DNA of 64,000 bases. It comes from Candidatus Melainabacteria bacterium MEL.A1. GTDB lineage: Bacteria; Cyanobacteriota; Vampirovibrionia; Gastranaerophilales; Gastranaerophilaceae. Position numbers and translations under genes: made by a program. The notes below the pieces were generated by a model. That model made no database searches and had not been told where the DNA came from. It worked only from the letters and a program-made list of their open reading frames with translations. Positions 18,786 through 28,052 of the stretch are shown here, in pieces (position 1 is the first letter of the stretch; each line of letters starts with the position of its first letter). The stretch lies in NCBI GenBank assembly GCA_001765415.1, contig CP017245.1:558001-622000 (forward strand), in the 5' to 3' direction.

Positions 18786-19807
18786 CTAATAAGTCATTTG
18801 CCAATTGTCATTCAATATTTTACCGAAACAACCATCTGCAGTAGAATTACAATAAGTTGTAAATTGAGTATCTCGTTCTGCAGAAGTCATAGGTGCAACA
18901 GTATTTGCATCTATTGGGTAATCATCTATAACACCATTATTATATACGTAAAACCAAAATAAATCTCTACCGCCAATATTTGGACCTTTTTGACCATTAA
19001 TATCTATCCCAATATTTACTAATTTAGCTCCACTTTTAAGATAATATGGTCTTATTGAAACTCCACTAGCAAGCACATATGATTTTACATCCACTTTATA
19101 ATTATCAATAGTACTCCCATCAAGTCCTTTATAAGAAGAAGCAAAACAATTGTTCATTGCATCACATTCTTTTACATTTTTAAAATATGTTGTAATGAAA
19201 TTATTTACCGCATCTTGAGAACTCAACCCCGCCTCTGACAAATTGATAGCATTTCTGTCGGTTTGATATCTCAAAAGGGCTTGAGAAAATTCATTATATG
19301 TTTTATGCAATTGAGTTACATAACTTTGACGCTGATAATTTTGCATTAACGTCGGAACAGTCATCGCTGAAACAACTCCGATGATACCGAGTGTGACAAG
19401 AACCTCGGCAAGAGTAAAGGCTCCACACCAATGTCTGAAGGATGTACCAACACAGACAATTGCGCACTTGTTGCACAATTTATTTAAATTCTTGTCATCT
19501 TGAGCGGTGCTACGCACGTAGCCCCCTGCCATAATATTGTATTCTTTTGACAATATTCGTGTTTGCACTGCGAAAGATCGCAATGTTGATATCATTTTAC
19601 CAACCATGCGATACTTCGGACTGTTGTCCTCAGTATGACGATTAACCCCTCTCTTAAATTTGTAAGTTCGCTCTTGTTCACTAACAAATTTATTCTCTCC
19701 CCAAGGGGCGAGATTATTAAACGCCCTAACCAGGCTAAATCCCTTGATATGAGAGGCTAGTCGGCTATTGCCCCCCCCCCGATGAGCTTAAATAAATTCT
19801 TTTTCAT
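18786..19807 (-). CDS. Pseudopilin gene with G10 tract and repeat-filled leader, currently out of frame
   Basis: The pilin helix AFTLAEVLVTLGIIGVVSAM and a 190-residue exported domain are intact. A strong GAGAGGA box and ATG lie at 19807, but ten G residues (19771-19780) lead that frame into TAG after 16 codons. With one more G (or two fewer) the frame stays open with no stop from ATG 19807 to 18786: about 340 residues with a 130-residue leader. The restored frame also reads a 43-base repeat in the same phase (HTEDNSPKYRMVG) as in the gene at 37476. Internal ATGs at 19607, 19595 and 19532 lack good binding sites. It could be a phase-variable gene, a sequencing error in the homopolymer, or a decayed copy. 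No divergent Xre gene is present, unlike the other four. Confidence 0.8.
19597..19639. repeat. 43-base repeat, copy 1
   Basis: Identical over 43 bases to 38305-38347. It contains GGACTGTTGTCC (a 4-bp stem around TGTT) and is read in the same reading frame inside the leader of both pseudopilin genes. Confidence 0.9.
19771..19780 (-). repeat. Homopolymer G10 (C10 on + strand)
   Basis: A run of ten identical bases, nine codons after a good start codon. The only comparable G/C run I noticed in this AT-rich window. It is prone to slippage; length modulo 3 decides whether the pseudopilin is in frame (8, 11 = on; 9, 10, 12 = off). Confidence 0.95.
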
Positions 19808-19879
19808 AAAAATTCCTCTCAATTCTGTATCAACATTATCATTTTAACAGATTTTTGGGAGTTTTTCAAGTGCAAATTA

Positions 19880-21121
19880 TTAAAACAATGAACCTAAAGT
19901 CGCCACGTACATTTGATAAAAACCTAATGCTATGAACGCAACTACTACACCCATAACCACAATTAACGTCGGTTCAAATAGTTTCATCATCGCACTCAAC
20001 GCCATATCAACCTTCTTATCAATAACTTGTGCTGCATCTTTAAACATTTTTCCTAATGTGCCGGATTTTTCACCTGCAGAAATCATGCTCATCAATGCCG
20101 GAGGTATCGCACCAGACATTTCAAACGCCTCTGACAAACTTCTACCATTACGAACCATATTTACGGCATTATAAACTTTTTTCTTTATAACAAAATTTCC
20201 GACAGTTTTATTAGAAAGCTCTAACCCTGACATAATAGGCAACCCAGCATCATAAGAAATATGCAAAACCGTCATAAAATTAGACAAATTTATGTATTGT
20301 ATAAAATCGGAAATTACAGGGATTTTTAAAACAAAATTGTCCCATTTTGCTTTAAACTGAGGATTTTTAAACAAAATAGAAACACCACCGCAAAAAGCAC
20401 CAATTCCACACAAAACAAGCCACCAAAATTGATTTATAAATTCACAAAAGCCTATCAGCATCTGCGAATAAATAGGAATATCAGCAGCCCCCATTTGCAA
20501 AACACCATAAAATGCCGGAAAAACCTTCATTGAAAACAACATCAAAACGCCTGTCATTATCACAATTAATATTGCCGGATAAATAGACGCATTTATAATT
20601 TTCCCTTTAATATCTTCCTGTTTTCTCAACAAAACAAGCATTCTTGCCAATGTTTCATCAAGTTCACCGGCATCTTCACCGGTCTTAACTAATCCGATAT
20701 ATACAGAACCAAAAGTTTCGTTATACAAAGAAGACAACGCTGTCGCAAAAGTCATGCCATTCATAATACAATGTTGCAAATTTTGGCAAATTACACGGAT
20801 TTTTTCTTTAGGAGTATTAACCTCAACAGAATGCAAGGCGTCCATAATCGGAATTCCTGCAGATAGCAGCACCTGCAATTCAGATGTAAAGATAATTTTT
20901 TCTTGTAAGCTCAAATGCTTAATTTTTTTACCAGAAACTTGATTTTTATTTATTTCAACCTGCTCAGGAGCTGAAAGAGCTGTTTCTTCAGTATAAACCT
21001 TTGTTGGCACAAAACCCAATTGACGAATTTTTTCACGAGCTTCACGATAATTTGCCGCATCAATTTCGCCACTTATAATCTGACTATTATTTTTTAATGC
21101 ACTATACTGAAATTTAGCCAT
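19880..21121 (-). CDS. Type II secretion / type IV pilus inner-membrane platform protein (GspF/PilC)
   Basis: 413 residues with two T2SSF domains (near residues 75-200 and 275-400). Each has the LxxGxxxxxAL / ETGEDAGELDE type motif (VKTGEDAGELDETLARM and SAGEKSGTLGKMFKDAA). Three long membrane segments are seen, near 175-200, 225-250 and 380-405. The N-terminal part (AKFQYSALKNN...GEIDAANYREAREKI) is the usual cytoplasmic domain. It assembles pseudopilins or pilins together with the GspE ATPase, which is not in the window. The gene sits just upstream of the G10 pseudopilin on the same strand, with 72 bases between. Confidence 0.95.
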   Translation of the reverse strand: MAKFQYSALKNNSQIISGEIDAANYREAREKIRQLGFVPTKVYTEETALSAPEQVEINKNQVSGKKIKHLSLQEKIIFTSELQVLLSAGIPIMDALHSVEVNTPKEKIRVICQNLQHCIMNGMTFATALSSLYNETFGSVYIGLVKTGEDAGELDETLARMLVLLRKQEDIKGKIINASIYPAILIVIMTGVLMLFSMKVFPAFYGVLQMGAADIPIYSQMLIGFCEFINQFWWLVLCGIGAFCGGVSILFKNPQFKAKWDNFVLKIPVISDFIQYINLSNFMTVLHISYDAGLPIMSGLELSNKTVGNFVIKKKVYNAVNMVRNGRSLSEAFEMSGAIPPALMSMISAGEKSGTLGKMFKDAAQVIDKKVDMALSAMMKLFEPTLIVVMGVVVAFIALGFYQMYVATLGSLF

Positions 21122-21181
21122 AACTCAAATAACCTATATATAATCTATCTTATTTTTTCAAAAATATCAAGCTTTAAACAA

Positions 21182-21216
21182 AAAATTCCCCATCAATAAT
21201 GACGGGGAATTTTCAA
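21182..21216 (-). terminator. clpC terminator
   Basis: 10-bp stem AAAATTCCCC (21182-21191) and GGGGAATTTT (21204-21213), four bases after the clpC stop, with a T run on the minus strand. Confidence 0.9.
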
Positions 21217-21217
21217 A

Positions 21218-23716
21218 CTAACTAGCTGCTTCTGACGTTTCCGCCGGTTGTTCTTTCTTTGCCCGCTTTGCTTTTTTCTCAAAAGCAATTTTGTCATCAA
21301 CTAGCTTAATAACAATTGTATCACCTGCTGAATATTTTCCAGAAAGAATTTCTTCTGCAAGCATGTCCTCAATCTTACGTTGAATTAACCTTCTTAAAGG
21401 TCTTGCACCGTAAGCTTCAGAATATCCGTTTTTAGCCAAATGATCTTTAACCTCATCTGTAACCTCAACAGACAACTCCCTTTCTGCTAATCGTTTAAAC
21501 AAGTCTTTCAACATCAAATCAACAATTTGTCTTATTTCTTCTTGTTTCAAGTGTGCAAATACGATTGTTTCATCAATACGGTTCAAGAATTCCGGTCTGA
21601 ATGCTTTTTTCATTTCTTCAGAAACTGTTTCTTTCAATTTTTCGTATTTATCTTTTGATTCGTCATCACTTGTTGAGAAACCAAGTTTTGATGTTGTTGT
21701 AATCATACTTGCTCCAACATTAGATGTCATGATGATAATTGTATTTTTAAAGTTTACATGACGACCTTTAGCATCTGTTAAACGCCCATCATCCAAGATT
21801 TGCAACATAATGTTGAATACATCTGGGTGAGCTTTTTCAATTTCATCGAAAAGAATTACGCTATAAGGTTTCTTTCGAACTAATTCAGTCAAATGTCCAC
21901 CGTCATCATAACCTACATATCCAGGAGGAGAACCAATAAGTTTTGCAGTTGAATGTTTTTCCATAAATTCAGACATATCAACTCTTATCATATTATCTTC
22001 TGACCCAAATACTGCCTCTGCCAAAGCTTTTGCAAGTTCTGTTTTACCAACACCGGTAGGACCACAGAAGATAAAACTACCAATTGGTCTGTTTGGACTT
22101 TTCAAACCAACTCTTGCACGTCTAATAGCTTTAGCAATCGCAACAACTGCATCATTTTGACCAATTACTCTTTCATGAAGTGTTTGTTCAAGTTTTAACA
22201 ACCTTTCACTTTCACCTTCTGTAAGCTTAGTAACAGGAATACCGGTCATTGTTCCAATAACTTCTGCAACATTTTCTGCAGTAACAGTCGGTTTGTTAGC
22301 CTCATGCTCTTCTCTATATTTTTGAGCCATTTCACGAATTTTATCTTTCATGTCGGCTTCGTCATCTCTCAATTGAGATGCTTTTTCAAATTCTTGATTT
22401 CTGATTGCATCTTCTTTTTCTTTAATAATAGAACGCAATTCTTTTTCAAGCTCTTTACCTTCCGGTGACAAGTTTGAAACTTTCAAACGAACTTTTGAAG
22501 ATGCTTCATCAATTACATCAATTGCCTTATCCGGCAAAAATCTGTCCGTAATATATTTATTAGACAATTTTACCGCTGCAACGATTGCCTCATCAGAAAT
22601 AATCAACTTGTGGTGTTCTTCATATTTCGGTTTCAAACCTTTAATAATCTCAATTGATTCTTCTTCTGTAGGTTCATCAATAATTACAGGTTGGAAACGA
22701 CGTTCTAATGCTGAATCTTTTTCTACATATTTTCTGTATTCATCAAGAGTTGTTGCACCAATAACCTGAATTTCACCACGTGATAATGCAGGTTTTAAAA
22801 TATTGGCAGCATCAATAGCACCTTCTGCAGCACCAGCCCCAATCAATGTGTGCATTTCATCAATTACAAGAATAATATTTCCAGCTTGGCGAATTTCGTC
22901 CATAATTTTTTTCAAACGTTCTTCAAATTCACCACGATATTTAGTACCCGCAACCAAAAGTCCCATATCAAGTTGAATAACTTTTTTACCATCCAAAATA
23001 TCAGGAACTTCTGCATTAACAATTCTGATTGCCAAACCTTCAGCAACTGCAGTTTTACCAACACCAGGTTCTCCAATTAGAACAGGGTTGTTTTTAGTAC
23101 GACGAGCCAGAATTTGAATTACACGTTCAATTTCTTTTTCTCTACCGACAACAGGATCAAGTCTTAATTCTTGAGCAGCTAGTGTCAAATCTCTACCGAA
23201 CTCATCCAAACTTGGAGTTTTAGTTTTTCCACCGGTTGAAGATGATGCTCCGGATGTTCCGGATGAAACTGCTTGTGGTTTAGATTCTCCAAGCATTTTA
23301 ACAACATTACTTCGAACTTTGTTTAAATCAACACCTAAGTTTTCTAAAACTCTTGCAGCAACACCTTCACCTTCTCTAATCAATCCTAAAAGAAGATGTT
23401 CGGTTCCAATATAATTGTGACCTAACTGTCTAGCTTCATCCCATGACAATTCAAGCACTCTTTTAGCACGTGGAGTGAATGGGATTTCAACTGCAACAAA
23501 GCCTGAACCTCTGCCAATAATCTTTTCGACTTCCGCTCTGGCATCTTTTAATGTTACCCCCATAGATTTCAAAGTTTTTGCGGCAACACCGGTACCTTCC
23601 CCGATAAGCCCCAAAAGCACCTGTTCAGTACCAACAAAGTTGTGTCCGAGCCTGCGCGCTTCTTCTTGAGCTAACATGATTACTTTTATAGCTTTTTCCG
23701 TAAAACGTTCGAACAT
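21218..23716 (-). CDS. clpC: ATP-dependent Clp protease ATPase subunit ClpC
   Basis: 832-residue Hsp100 unfoldase that feeds substrates to ClpP. It has a double Clp-N domain (residues 1-145), first AAA module with Walker [14 protein letters not shown] (about 210), a UVR motif (about 425-460: [19 protein letters not shown]), second AAA module with [12 protein letters not shown] (about 550) and the C-terminal D2-small domain. The tail is Lys/Ala-rich. Layout and sequence are of the cyanobacterial/Gram-positive ClpC type, not ClpA. Transcribed alone, leftward. Confidence 0.97.
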   Translation of the reverse strand: MFERFTEKAIKVIMLAQEEARRLGHNFVGTEQVLLGLIGEGTGVAAKTLKSMGVTLKDARAEVEKIIGRGSGFVAVEIPFTPRAKRVLELSWDEARQLGHNYIGTEHLLLGLIREGEGVAARVLENLGVDLNKVRSNVVKMLGESKPQAVSSGTSGASSSTGGKTKTPSLDEFGRDLTLAAQELRLDPVVGREKEIERVIQILARRTKNNPVLIGEPGVGKTAVAEGLAIRIVNAEVPDILDGKKVIQLDMGLLVAGTKYRGEFEERLKKIMDEIRQAGNIILVIDEMHTLIGAGAAEGAIDAANILKPALSRGEIQVIGATTLDEYRKYVEKDSALERRFQPVIIDEPTEEESIEIIKGLKPKYEEHHKLIISDEAIVAAVKLSNKYITDRFLPDKAIDVIDEASSKVRLKVSNLSPEGKELEKELRSIIKEKEDAIRNQEFEKASQLRDDEADMKDKIREMAQKYREEHEANKPTVTAENVAEVIGTMTGIPVTKLTEGESERLLKLEQTLHERVIGQNDAVVAIAKAIRRARVGLKSPNRPIGSFIFCGPTGVGKTELAKALAEAVFGSEDNMIRVDMSEFMEKHSTAKLIGSPPGYVGYDDGGHLTELVRKKPYSVILFDEIEKAHPDVFNIMLQILDDGRLTDAKGRHVNFKNTIIIMTSNVGASMITTTSKLGFSTSDDESKDKYEKLKETVSEEMKKAFRPEFLNRIDETIVFAHLKQEEIRQIVDLMLKDLFKRLAERELSVEVTDEVKDHLAKNGYSEAYGARPLRRLIQRKIEDMLAEEILSGKYSAGDTIVIKLVDDKIAFEKKAKRAKKEQPAETSEAAS

Positions 23717-23843
23717 TTATTTTACTCCTATCTCTCTCTTATAAAAACATTATAGACAAAAAACAAAAAACTTTCAATACTATATATATATTATTGAAAA
23801 AGTAACACAAAAAAATTTTTTAAAAAAATTTTAAAAGAAATGG

Positions 23844-23872
23844 TTGACATTTAAAATTGTTTCATGTAAGAT
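23844..23872 (+). promoter_or_regulatory. Sigma-70-type promoter of tRNA-Glu
   Basis: TTGACA (23844-23849), 17-base spacer, TAAGAT (23867-23872), 21 bases before the mature tRNA. Confidence 0.85.
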
Positions 23873-23893
23873 AGATTTTGTCGAAAGAACCAA

Positions 23894-23966
23894 GCCCCCA
23901 TCGTCTAGAGGCCTAGGACAACACCCTTTCACGGTGTAGACAGCGATTCGAATTCGCTTGGGGGTA
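23894..23966 (+). tRNA. tRNA-Glu (UUC)
   Basis: 73 bases. Acceptor GCCCCCA/TGGGGGT (G-U at 1-72), anticodon stem ACACC/GGTGT with loop CTTTCAC and anticodon TTC (23928-23930), T-loop ATTCGAAT. The sequence is close to cyanobacterial tRNA-Glu. No CCA encoded. Confidence 0.97.
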
Positions 23967-23982
23967 TTTTATAAAAAAGAAG

Positions 23983-24009
23983 AACACCCGAAGGGGTGTT
24001 ATTTTTTTT
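23983..24009 (+). terminator. tRNA-Glu terminator
   Basis: Stem AACACCC (23983-23989) / GGGTGTT (23994-24000) followed by ATTTTTTTT. Confidence 0.92.
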
Positions 24010-24043
24010 GTGTTAAAATTATAAAAAAAAAGGGGAGATAACC

Positions 24044-24613
24044 ATGCAAATTCAACCAATTACATCTTTTTCAAATAATAAAAACACAAGTTTTAAATCC
24101 AAACTACCGAGTGTAAATTGTGTTTATAATAGCAAAACGATTGGAACGAAAGATTATTGGGGAGAATTTGCCAAAAATTGCATGAAAGAAAACAAAACCC
24201 CTGAACTACAAAATTTGTTAGTTAAATTGACTTCAAATTTTGATAAAAATTTTTTATCACTAACTACAAGCCTAGTTCACAAAACAGGTTTAAAAACACC
24301 TTCTGGGGAAATTATTGGAAAATATTACCAATTCACTCTACATTCAAATTCTAAAAGCCTTGACCTTACTAAACCACATAGTAATGTATTTATTGTAGAT
24401 AAGTTTGATAGCAAATGGGCATACGAAAACAACAAAATTGGATCAAGATATGTAAGCTCTTGCGATTTTGATTATGACAAAGATGAAAGTATCACAAATG
24501 TTCTCTTAAAAACATTAAAAAATATTGTTACTCCAAACACAAAAAGCAACTCCGAAATTTATAGCGGACTTGATACAAAAGAAGAAAATTTCCTAAAAGA
24601 TTTTCGTGCATAA
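24044..24613 (+). CDS. Hypothetical protein with N-terminal SFKSK motif
   Basis: 189 residues, no signal peptide or membrane segment. The N-terminus is Ser/Asn-rich (MQIQPITSFSNNKNTSFKSK) and includes the F-x-[GAS] element shared by several unknown proteins here. GGGGAG lies upstream of the ATG. The rest is polar and Lys/Asn-rich. It is convergent with the next gene, which has the same kind of N-terminus. The function is unknown. Confidence 0.78.
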   Translation: MQIQPITSFSNNKNTSFKSKLPSVNCVYNSKTIGTKDYWGEFAKNCMKENKTPELQNLLVKLTSNFDKNFLSLTTSLVHKTGLKTPSGEIIGKYYQFTLHSNSKSLDLTKPHSNVFIVDKFDSKWAYENNKIGSRYVSSCDFDYDKDESITNVLLKTLKNIVTPNTKSNSEIYSGLDTKEENFLKDFRA

Positions 24614-24641
24614 CCTATCTAAAACGATTTAGACTTTATAA

Positions 24642-24977
24642 TTATATTAAAAGGTTCAAAACCGCATCCTTATCATATTGTTTTATCATAGGGAACATCA
24701 ATTGCTCATAACATGGACTTGCCATTATATATGCTTCATTACTCCATGGAAAAAATACTGCCCCAAATTCTCTGTCAAAAAATTCGCTTTGTTGTCTTAT
24801 CTGTCGTGCTGCTTTCATTTTATCACTAATATTATTGTTACAATAAATTGTCTTATGCCCAAGACTTAAAAAACCGGCACGCTTCAAATCAAACGCAACC
24901 TCCCGAACATCTTCAAATTTTGCACTAGAAATTTTTATTCCATTAAAAGACAAATTGTTATTATTTTGAATTTTCAT
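24642..24977 (-). CDS. Hypothetical protein with N-terminal LSFNG motif
   Basis: 111 residues. The N-terminus MKIQNNNNLSFNGIKI carries the F-x-G element. The body is soluble, with KRAGFLSLGHKTIY and a C-terminal hydrophobic VLNLLI. The Shine-Dalgarno is weak. No known family recognised. It is preceded by the unusual intergenic stretch 24978-25408. Confidence 0.72.
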   Translation of the reverse strand: MKIQNNNNLSFNGIKISSAKFEDVREVAFDLKRAGFLSLGHKTIYCNNNISDKMKAARQIRQQSEFFDREFGAVFFPWSNEAYIMASPCYEQLMFPMIKQYDKDAVLNLLI

Positions 24978-25038
24978 ACTTTTGACGAAAACTCAAAAAT
25001 CGAATTTTTTACCACTTTTTTAAGAAAAATTTACATCT

Positions 25039-25200
25039 TTACAAAAAAATTTTTTAGTGTATCATAAAAATATGATTATTATGAACCAATTACGACGAAT
25101 TGTGAGAACTATGAAAGGCTTGTTGTAAAGCACGCTCATTTGTTGTCGTGAATAGATTTTTTCATTAACAAGACCTTTCCCCCCGAAAGGTCATTTTCTT
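25039..25200 (+). ncRNA. Candidate small transcript with terminator (may encode an 18-residue peptide)
   Basis: A promoter-like TTTACA...TATCAT (16-base spacer) near 25039-25066 is followed by about 110 bases and then a rho-independent hairpin GACCTTTC (25172-25179) / GAAAGGTC (25185-25192) with a T-rich tail. Inside is a tiny frame 25072-25128 (starts MIIMNQLRRIVRTMK). It could be a small RNA, a leader peptide or a cationic micropeptide. No known RNA family was recognised. Confidence 0.35.
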
Positions 25201-25283
25201 ATGTTAATAATCGTAAATATACCCCGCCAAACAGGCAAATATTTATATTGATGATACTTACAGTAAAAGTGAAAGGTAGAAGA

Positions 25284-25367
25284 ATGCACAGAAATATCCG
25301 ACGAAACTCAATAATAAAGGCGAATGCCCCTATCGTCAAATTAATGAACTTAATTTGGGGTCTATAG
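25284..25367 (+). CDS. Possible 27-residue peptide
   Basis: Frame from ATG 25284 to TAG 25367, beginning MHRNIRRNSIIK and ending LMNLIWGL: a cationic start and hydrophobic end. GAAAGG..AGAAG lies just upstream. It lies in the leader of the gene at 25409, whose start is 42 bases further on, so it might be an upstream regulatory peptide. Nothing else in 25193-25408 was identified. Confidence 0.3.
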   Translation: MHRNIRRNSIIKANAPIVKLMNLIWGL

Positions 25368-25408
25368 TACTTAATTATTGAGTGGCATTATGTCACGGAA
25401 AGGTTAAA

Positions 25409-26764
25409 ATGATTCCGGCAATTTCAGCTAGTTATATATATTCAAAACTCGGGAACAGTAATTCGCTTGTTCCTATGGCAATAAAAGATATCGCAAACAG
25501 TGTAGGCTTGACAGCAGGTTCATACATCACAGGCGATGAATTAGAAGGTAAAGACAGATTTTTAGATGAATTCGGAACGCAAGCTATTTGGCTTTTTGGT
25601 ATTCCGGCATATAAAAAGTTATTAGATTTCACATTATACAAAGCATTAAAAATTGATCCTAATTTTGATGTTAGAAATTTTTCTAAAAAAAGAAAAAAAC
25701 TTATAAACAAAACCATCAATTACGCAGATTCTTCTATCAAAGAGAGCATTATAAATGCTACTAAAAACCCTAAATTCAGCAAAAATCTTGCAATGGGTAA
25801 ATTTGTAGTATCAACCGCATTAACAATCCTTTCATACGCAGGTTTAACAAAATATAGACACTTACAAACCAAAAAAGCTGCTCAAAAAGAAATTCTCAAA
25901 GAGATGCAGCTTGAAAACAAAGACAATAAAGATAAATTTTTATATACAAAACCTGCAAACAAAGCAGCATTTAATGGTTTACACCAAAATAAAAACCAAG
26001 ACCAACCTGCATTTACCGGAGGTATTTCAGAATTTATGTACAATCCGGTAAAAAATCTTATGATTTTAGATGGTTCAATTACCGCAGAAAGACTTGCAGA
26101 ATCAAGGAATAAACAAGAACTTGCCGGTTATGCAATCAAAGAAGGTTCTTTCTGGGCGTTTATGTATTTTGCAAGCAAACCTATTCAAAAATTTCTAGAA
26201 AACAGAGCAGAAAAAAATACTCAAAAACCAGTTGCAATTGATTTGGATGCAAGAGTTATTGAAAGCGAAGATTTGGCAAAAGCTTTCAAAGACGGTTCTC
26301 TTGTAAAAAGTTCTGAAAAGGTTTTGAAACTAAATTCTTATAACAGCATGCTTGATTATATCCACAACAACCCAGATGATTTTGTTGTAAAAATGGCTAA
26401 AATGTCTGACATCATCCCAACACTAAAAAAAGCCACTCAAGCAGATGACGTTGATTACAGACAATTTATTGATTATGACGAATTTCAAGGAGTAGCAAGC
26501 AAACTAAAAAAATTAAGCCAAAAATTTGAAAACTTTAAAGCAACAGATATAAAAGACAAGTCAATTGAAGCTTTCTTGAAAAACGTAAAAAAAGCAAAAA
26601 GAAGTTCAATCATTCTAAACATCGGAGCTTGTATCGGAGCATTGGGTGTTTTGGCTCCAGCACTTATGGTTGCTATGAGAAAATTTGACAAAAACAACGA
26701 AGGTTTCCAAGTAAAAGAGGACTTGAAACAAGAGATGTTAGCAAGCGGAAAAATTCAAGGCTAA
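25409..26764 (+). CDS. Large hypothetical protein with membrane segments
   Basis: 451 residues from ATG 25409, chosen because GGAAAGG lies before it; an in-frame GTG at 25382 has no binding site. A hydrophobic segment near residues 135-155 and a strong one near 410-435 (NIGACIGALGVLAPALM) are seen. The middle is Lys/Asn-rich and contains two F-x-G elements (AAFNGLHQN near 190 and PAFTGGIS near 205). It is similar in plan to the proteins at 5846 and 49080. It may be a lineage-specific membrane or envelope protein. The stop overlaps the convergent Xre gene. Confidence 0.78.
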   Translation: MIPAISASYIYSKLGNSNSLVPMAIKDIANSVGLTAGSYITGDELEGKDRFLDEFGTQAIWLFGIPAYKKLLDFTLYKALKIDPNFDVRNFSKKRKKLINKTINYADSSIKESIINATKNPKFSKNLAMGKFVVSTALTILSYAGLTKYRHLQTKKAAQKEILKEMQLENKDNKDKFLYTKPANKAAFNGLHQNKNQDQPAFTGGISEFMYNPVKNLMILDGSITAERLAESRNKQELAGYAIKEGSFWAFMYFASKPIQKFLENRAEKNTQKPVAIDLDARVIESEDLAKAFKDGSLVKSSEKVLKLNSYNSMLDYIHNNPDDFVVKMAKMSDIIPTLKKATQADDVDYRQFIDYDEFQGVASKLKKLSQKFENFKATDIKDKSIEAFLKNVKKAKRSSIILNIGACIGALGVLAPALMVAMRKFDKNNEGFQVKEDLKQEMLASGKIQG

Positions 26765-26961
26765 TCAACAACTTCAAACAAGTCGCCAGGAGTACAGTTC
26801 AACGCTTTGCAAATATTTTCGATTGTATTAAAACTCACTGTATTAGTTTGATTGTAATACAATCTGGTAATAGTACTGCGACTAATTCCGGATATCTTTT
26901 CCAATTCGTATATTTTTATTCGCTTAGCTCCCATAATAGCTGATAGGTTATTCTTTAGCAT
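26761..26961 (-). CDS. Xre-family helix-turn-helix regulator (pair C)
   Basis: 66 residues, a compact Cro/CI HTH of the HTH_26 type: KRIKIYELEKISGISRSTIT then RLYYNQTNTVSFNTIENICK and CTPGDLFEVV. It is divergent from the pseudopilin at 27078. A 17-bp perfect inverted repeat sits exactly on the pilin promoter between them, a textbook place for repression. No Shine-Dalgarno is visible. This HTH belongs to a different subfamily from those in pairs A, B and D. Confidence 0.88.
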   Translation of the reverse strand: MLKNNLSAIMGAKRIKIYELEKISGISRSTITRLYYNQTNTVSFNTIENICKALNCTPGDLFEVVD

Positions 26962-26989
26962 AATTAGATTTTAGCAATATTAAATCGAT

Positions 26990-27036
26990 TTGACATTTTA
27001 AGTCAGTAATGATATATAATATATCATTACTGACTT
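26990..27036. promoter_or_regulatory. Pilin promoter with 17-bp perfect inverted repeat (pair C)
   Basis: TTGACA (26990-26995), 17 bases, TATATA (27013-27018, continuing TATAAT at 27015). The palindrome runs 27000-27036: AAGTCAGTAATGATATA, spacer TAA, then its exact complement. The operator therefore covers the -10 box and spacer. Confidence 0.8.
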
Positions 27037-27077
27037 ATATTATTTAATAAATCTTATTAATTTAAGGAGTTTAATTC

Positions 27078-28052
27078 ATGAAAAATAAACAAATCACAGT
27101 GGAAAATACTAATAAAAGATTGCGCAACAAGTGCGCAATGACATGTTTTGGAGATATGAACCAAAATAACTTTACCGATAAGGTCTACTCACTATTCACC
27201 ACTCACCATTCACTTATTCATAACGATACGGACTTTTCACGTTTCACTTCTCACTTTTCACTAAGAAAAGCTGGTGCTACGCACGTAGCCCTCTGTGACA
27301 GTGTTGGTTCATACTTCAAACATTGGTGTGGAGCTTTCACTCTAGCTGAGGTTCTCATCACTCTCGGCATAATCGGTGTTGTTGCGGCTATGACAATGCC
27401 GACATTAATAGCAAATCACAGAAAAACTGTTCTTAAAACACAATTTAAAAAGACATATAGTGAACTACAACAAGTTAATCAAAACTTTATAAAAGATTAT
27501 GATATGAACCTTTGTGAATACAATTGGCAAATGTGGGATGAAACCAAAGGTGGTTACACATCATCCAAAGCGACAAGTGATGCTTTTATCAAATATTATA
27601 ATGGTTCAGGTTCTTCCAGCAGTCAAACTCAAGGTTTTAATCAAATTAAAAACCTCACAGGAGATAAAACAGTAGCAGGAACTCTATTTGATGATGGTGG
27701 GGCAATAGATATGCAAAAGAGAACTTTTTATTTTGAATATGCTGTCACAAACGTAAACTGTCCTGTAATAACAGTAGATATCAATGGTTATTACAAAATG
27801 CCTAATCAAATGGGGATTGATGTATTTAGTTTCAGACCTACGCAAAATGGGAAAATCGTACCGCTGGGCAATCCTGACACTGTAAACGACCAAATAAACG
27901 GAAGTGCTGTTTTAAACAATCAACATTCTTGCACTTGTACTAAAAAAGAGAACAATTCAATAACAAATGGAGTTTGTTGCGCATATTGGGCAAGCATCGA
28001 CGTAAACCCTGATGATAATTCAAAAACATATTGGAAAAGTTTTATACAATAG
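27078..28052 (+). CDS. Pseudopilin with 86-residue repeat-derived leader (pair C)
   Basis: 324 residues. TAAGGAG precedes ATG 27078. The expected short leader is replaced by 86 residues encoded by three repeat units: an LRNKCAMTC unit (near residues 15-23), the 79-base CACTATTCACC unit (near 36-62) and the 65-base GATHVALCDSVGSYFKHWCGA unit (66-86). The prepilin site and helix follow (A, F+1, Glu+5; FTLAEVLITLGIIGVVAAM). The exported domain is about 215 residues with several Cys, including a CTC / CCAYW C-terminus. It ends overlapping the convergent flavoprotein gene by 11 bases. Whether the long leader is translated or an internal start is used is open; no internal ATG near the helix has a good binding site. 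Confidence 0.88.
   Translation: MKNKQITVENTNKRLRNKCAMTCFGDMNQNNFTDKVYSLFTTHHSLIHNDTDFSRFTSHFSLRKAGATHVALCDSVGSYFKHWCGAFTLAEVLITLGIIGVVAAMTMPTLIANHRKTVLKTQFKKTYSELQQVNQNFIKDYDMNLCEYNWQMWDETKGGYTSSKATSDAFIKYYNGSGSSSSQTQGFNQIKNLTGDKTVAGTLFDDGGAIDMQKRTFYFEYAVTNVNCPVITVDINGYYKMPNQMGIDVFSFRPTQNGKIVPLGNPDTVNDQINGSAVLNNQHSCTCTKKENNSITNGVCCAYWASIDVNPDDNSKTYWKSFIQ
27184..27262 (+). repeat. 79-base dispersed repeat, copy 1
   Basis: Matches 56683-56761 with four mismatches. A pyrimidine-rich CACT/CACC-type sequence, here translated within the pseudopilin leader (YSLFTTHHSL...FTSHFSL). Confidence 0.88.
27273..27337 (+). repeat. 65-base dispersed repeat, copy 1
   Basis: Matches the complement of 38188-38252 with one mismatch. 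It contains the near-palindrome GCTACGCACGTAGC. It abuts the prepilin cleavage site. A more diverged and partly rearranged version lies at 19416-19530. Confidence 0.9.

Noticed and set aside
27078..28052. Treating the repeat-bearing pseudopilins as transposon insertions that kill the gene
   Set aside because: The frames at 27078 and 37476 are fully open with strong start signals; only the one at 19807 is out of frame, and by a homopolymer, not by the insertion.
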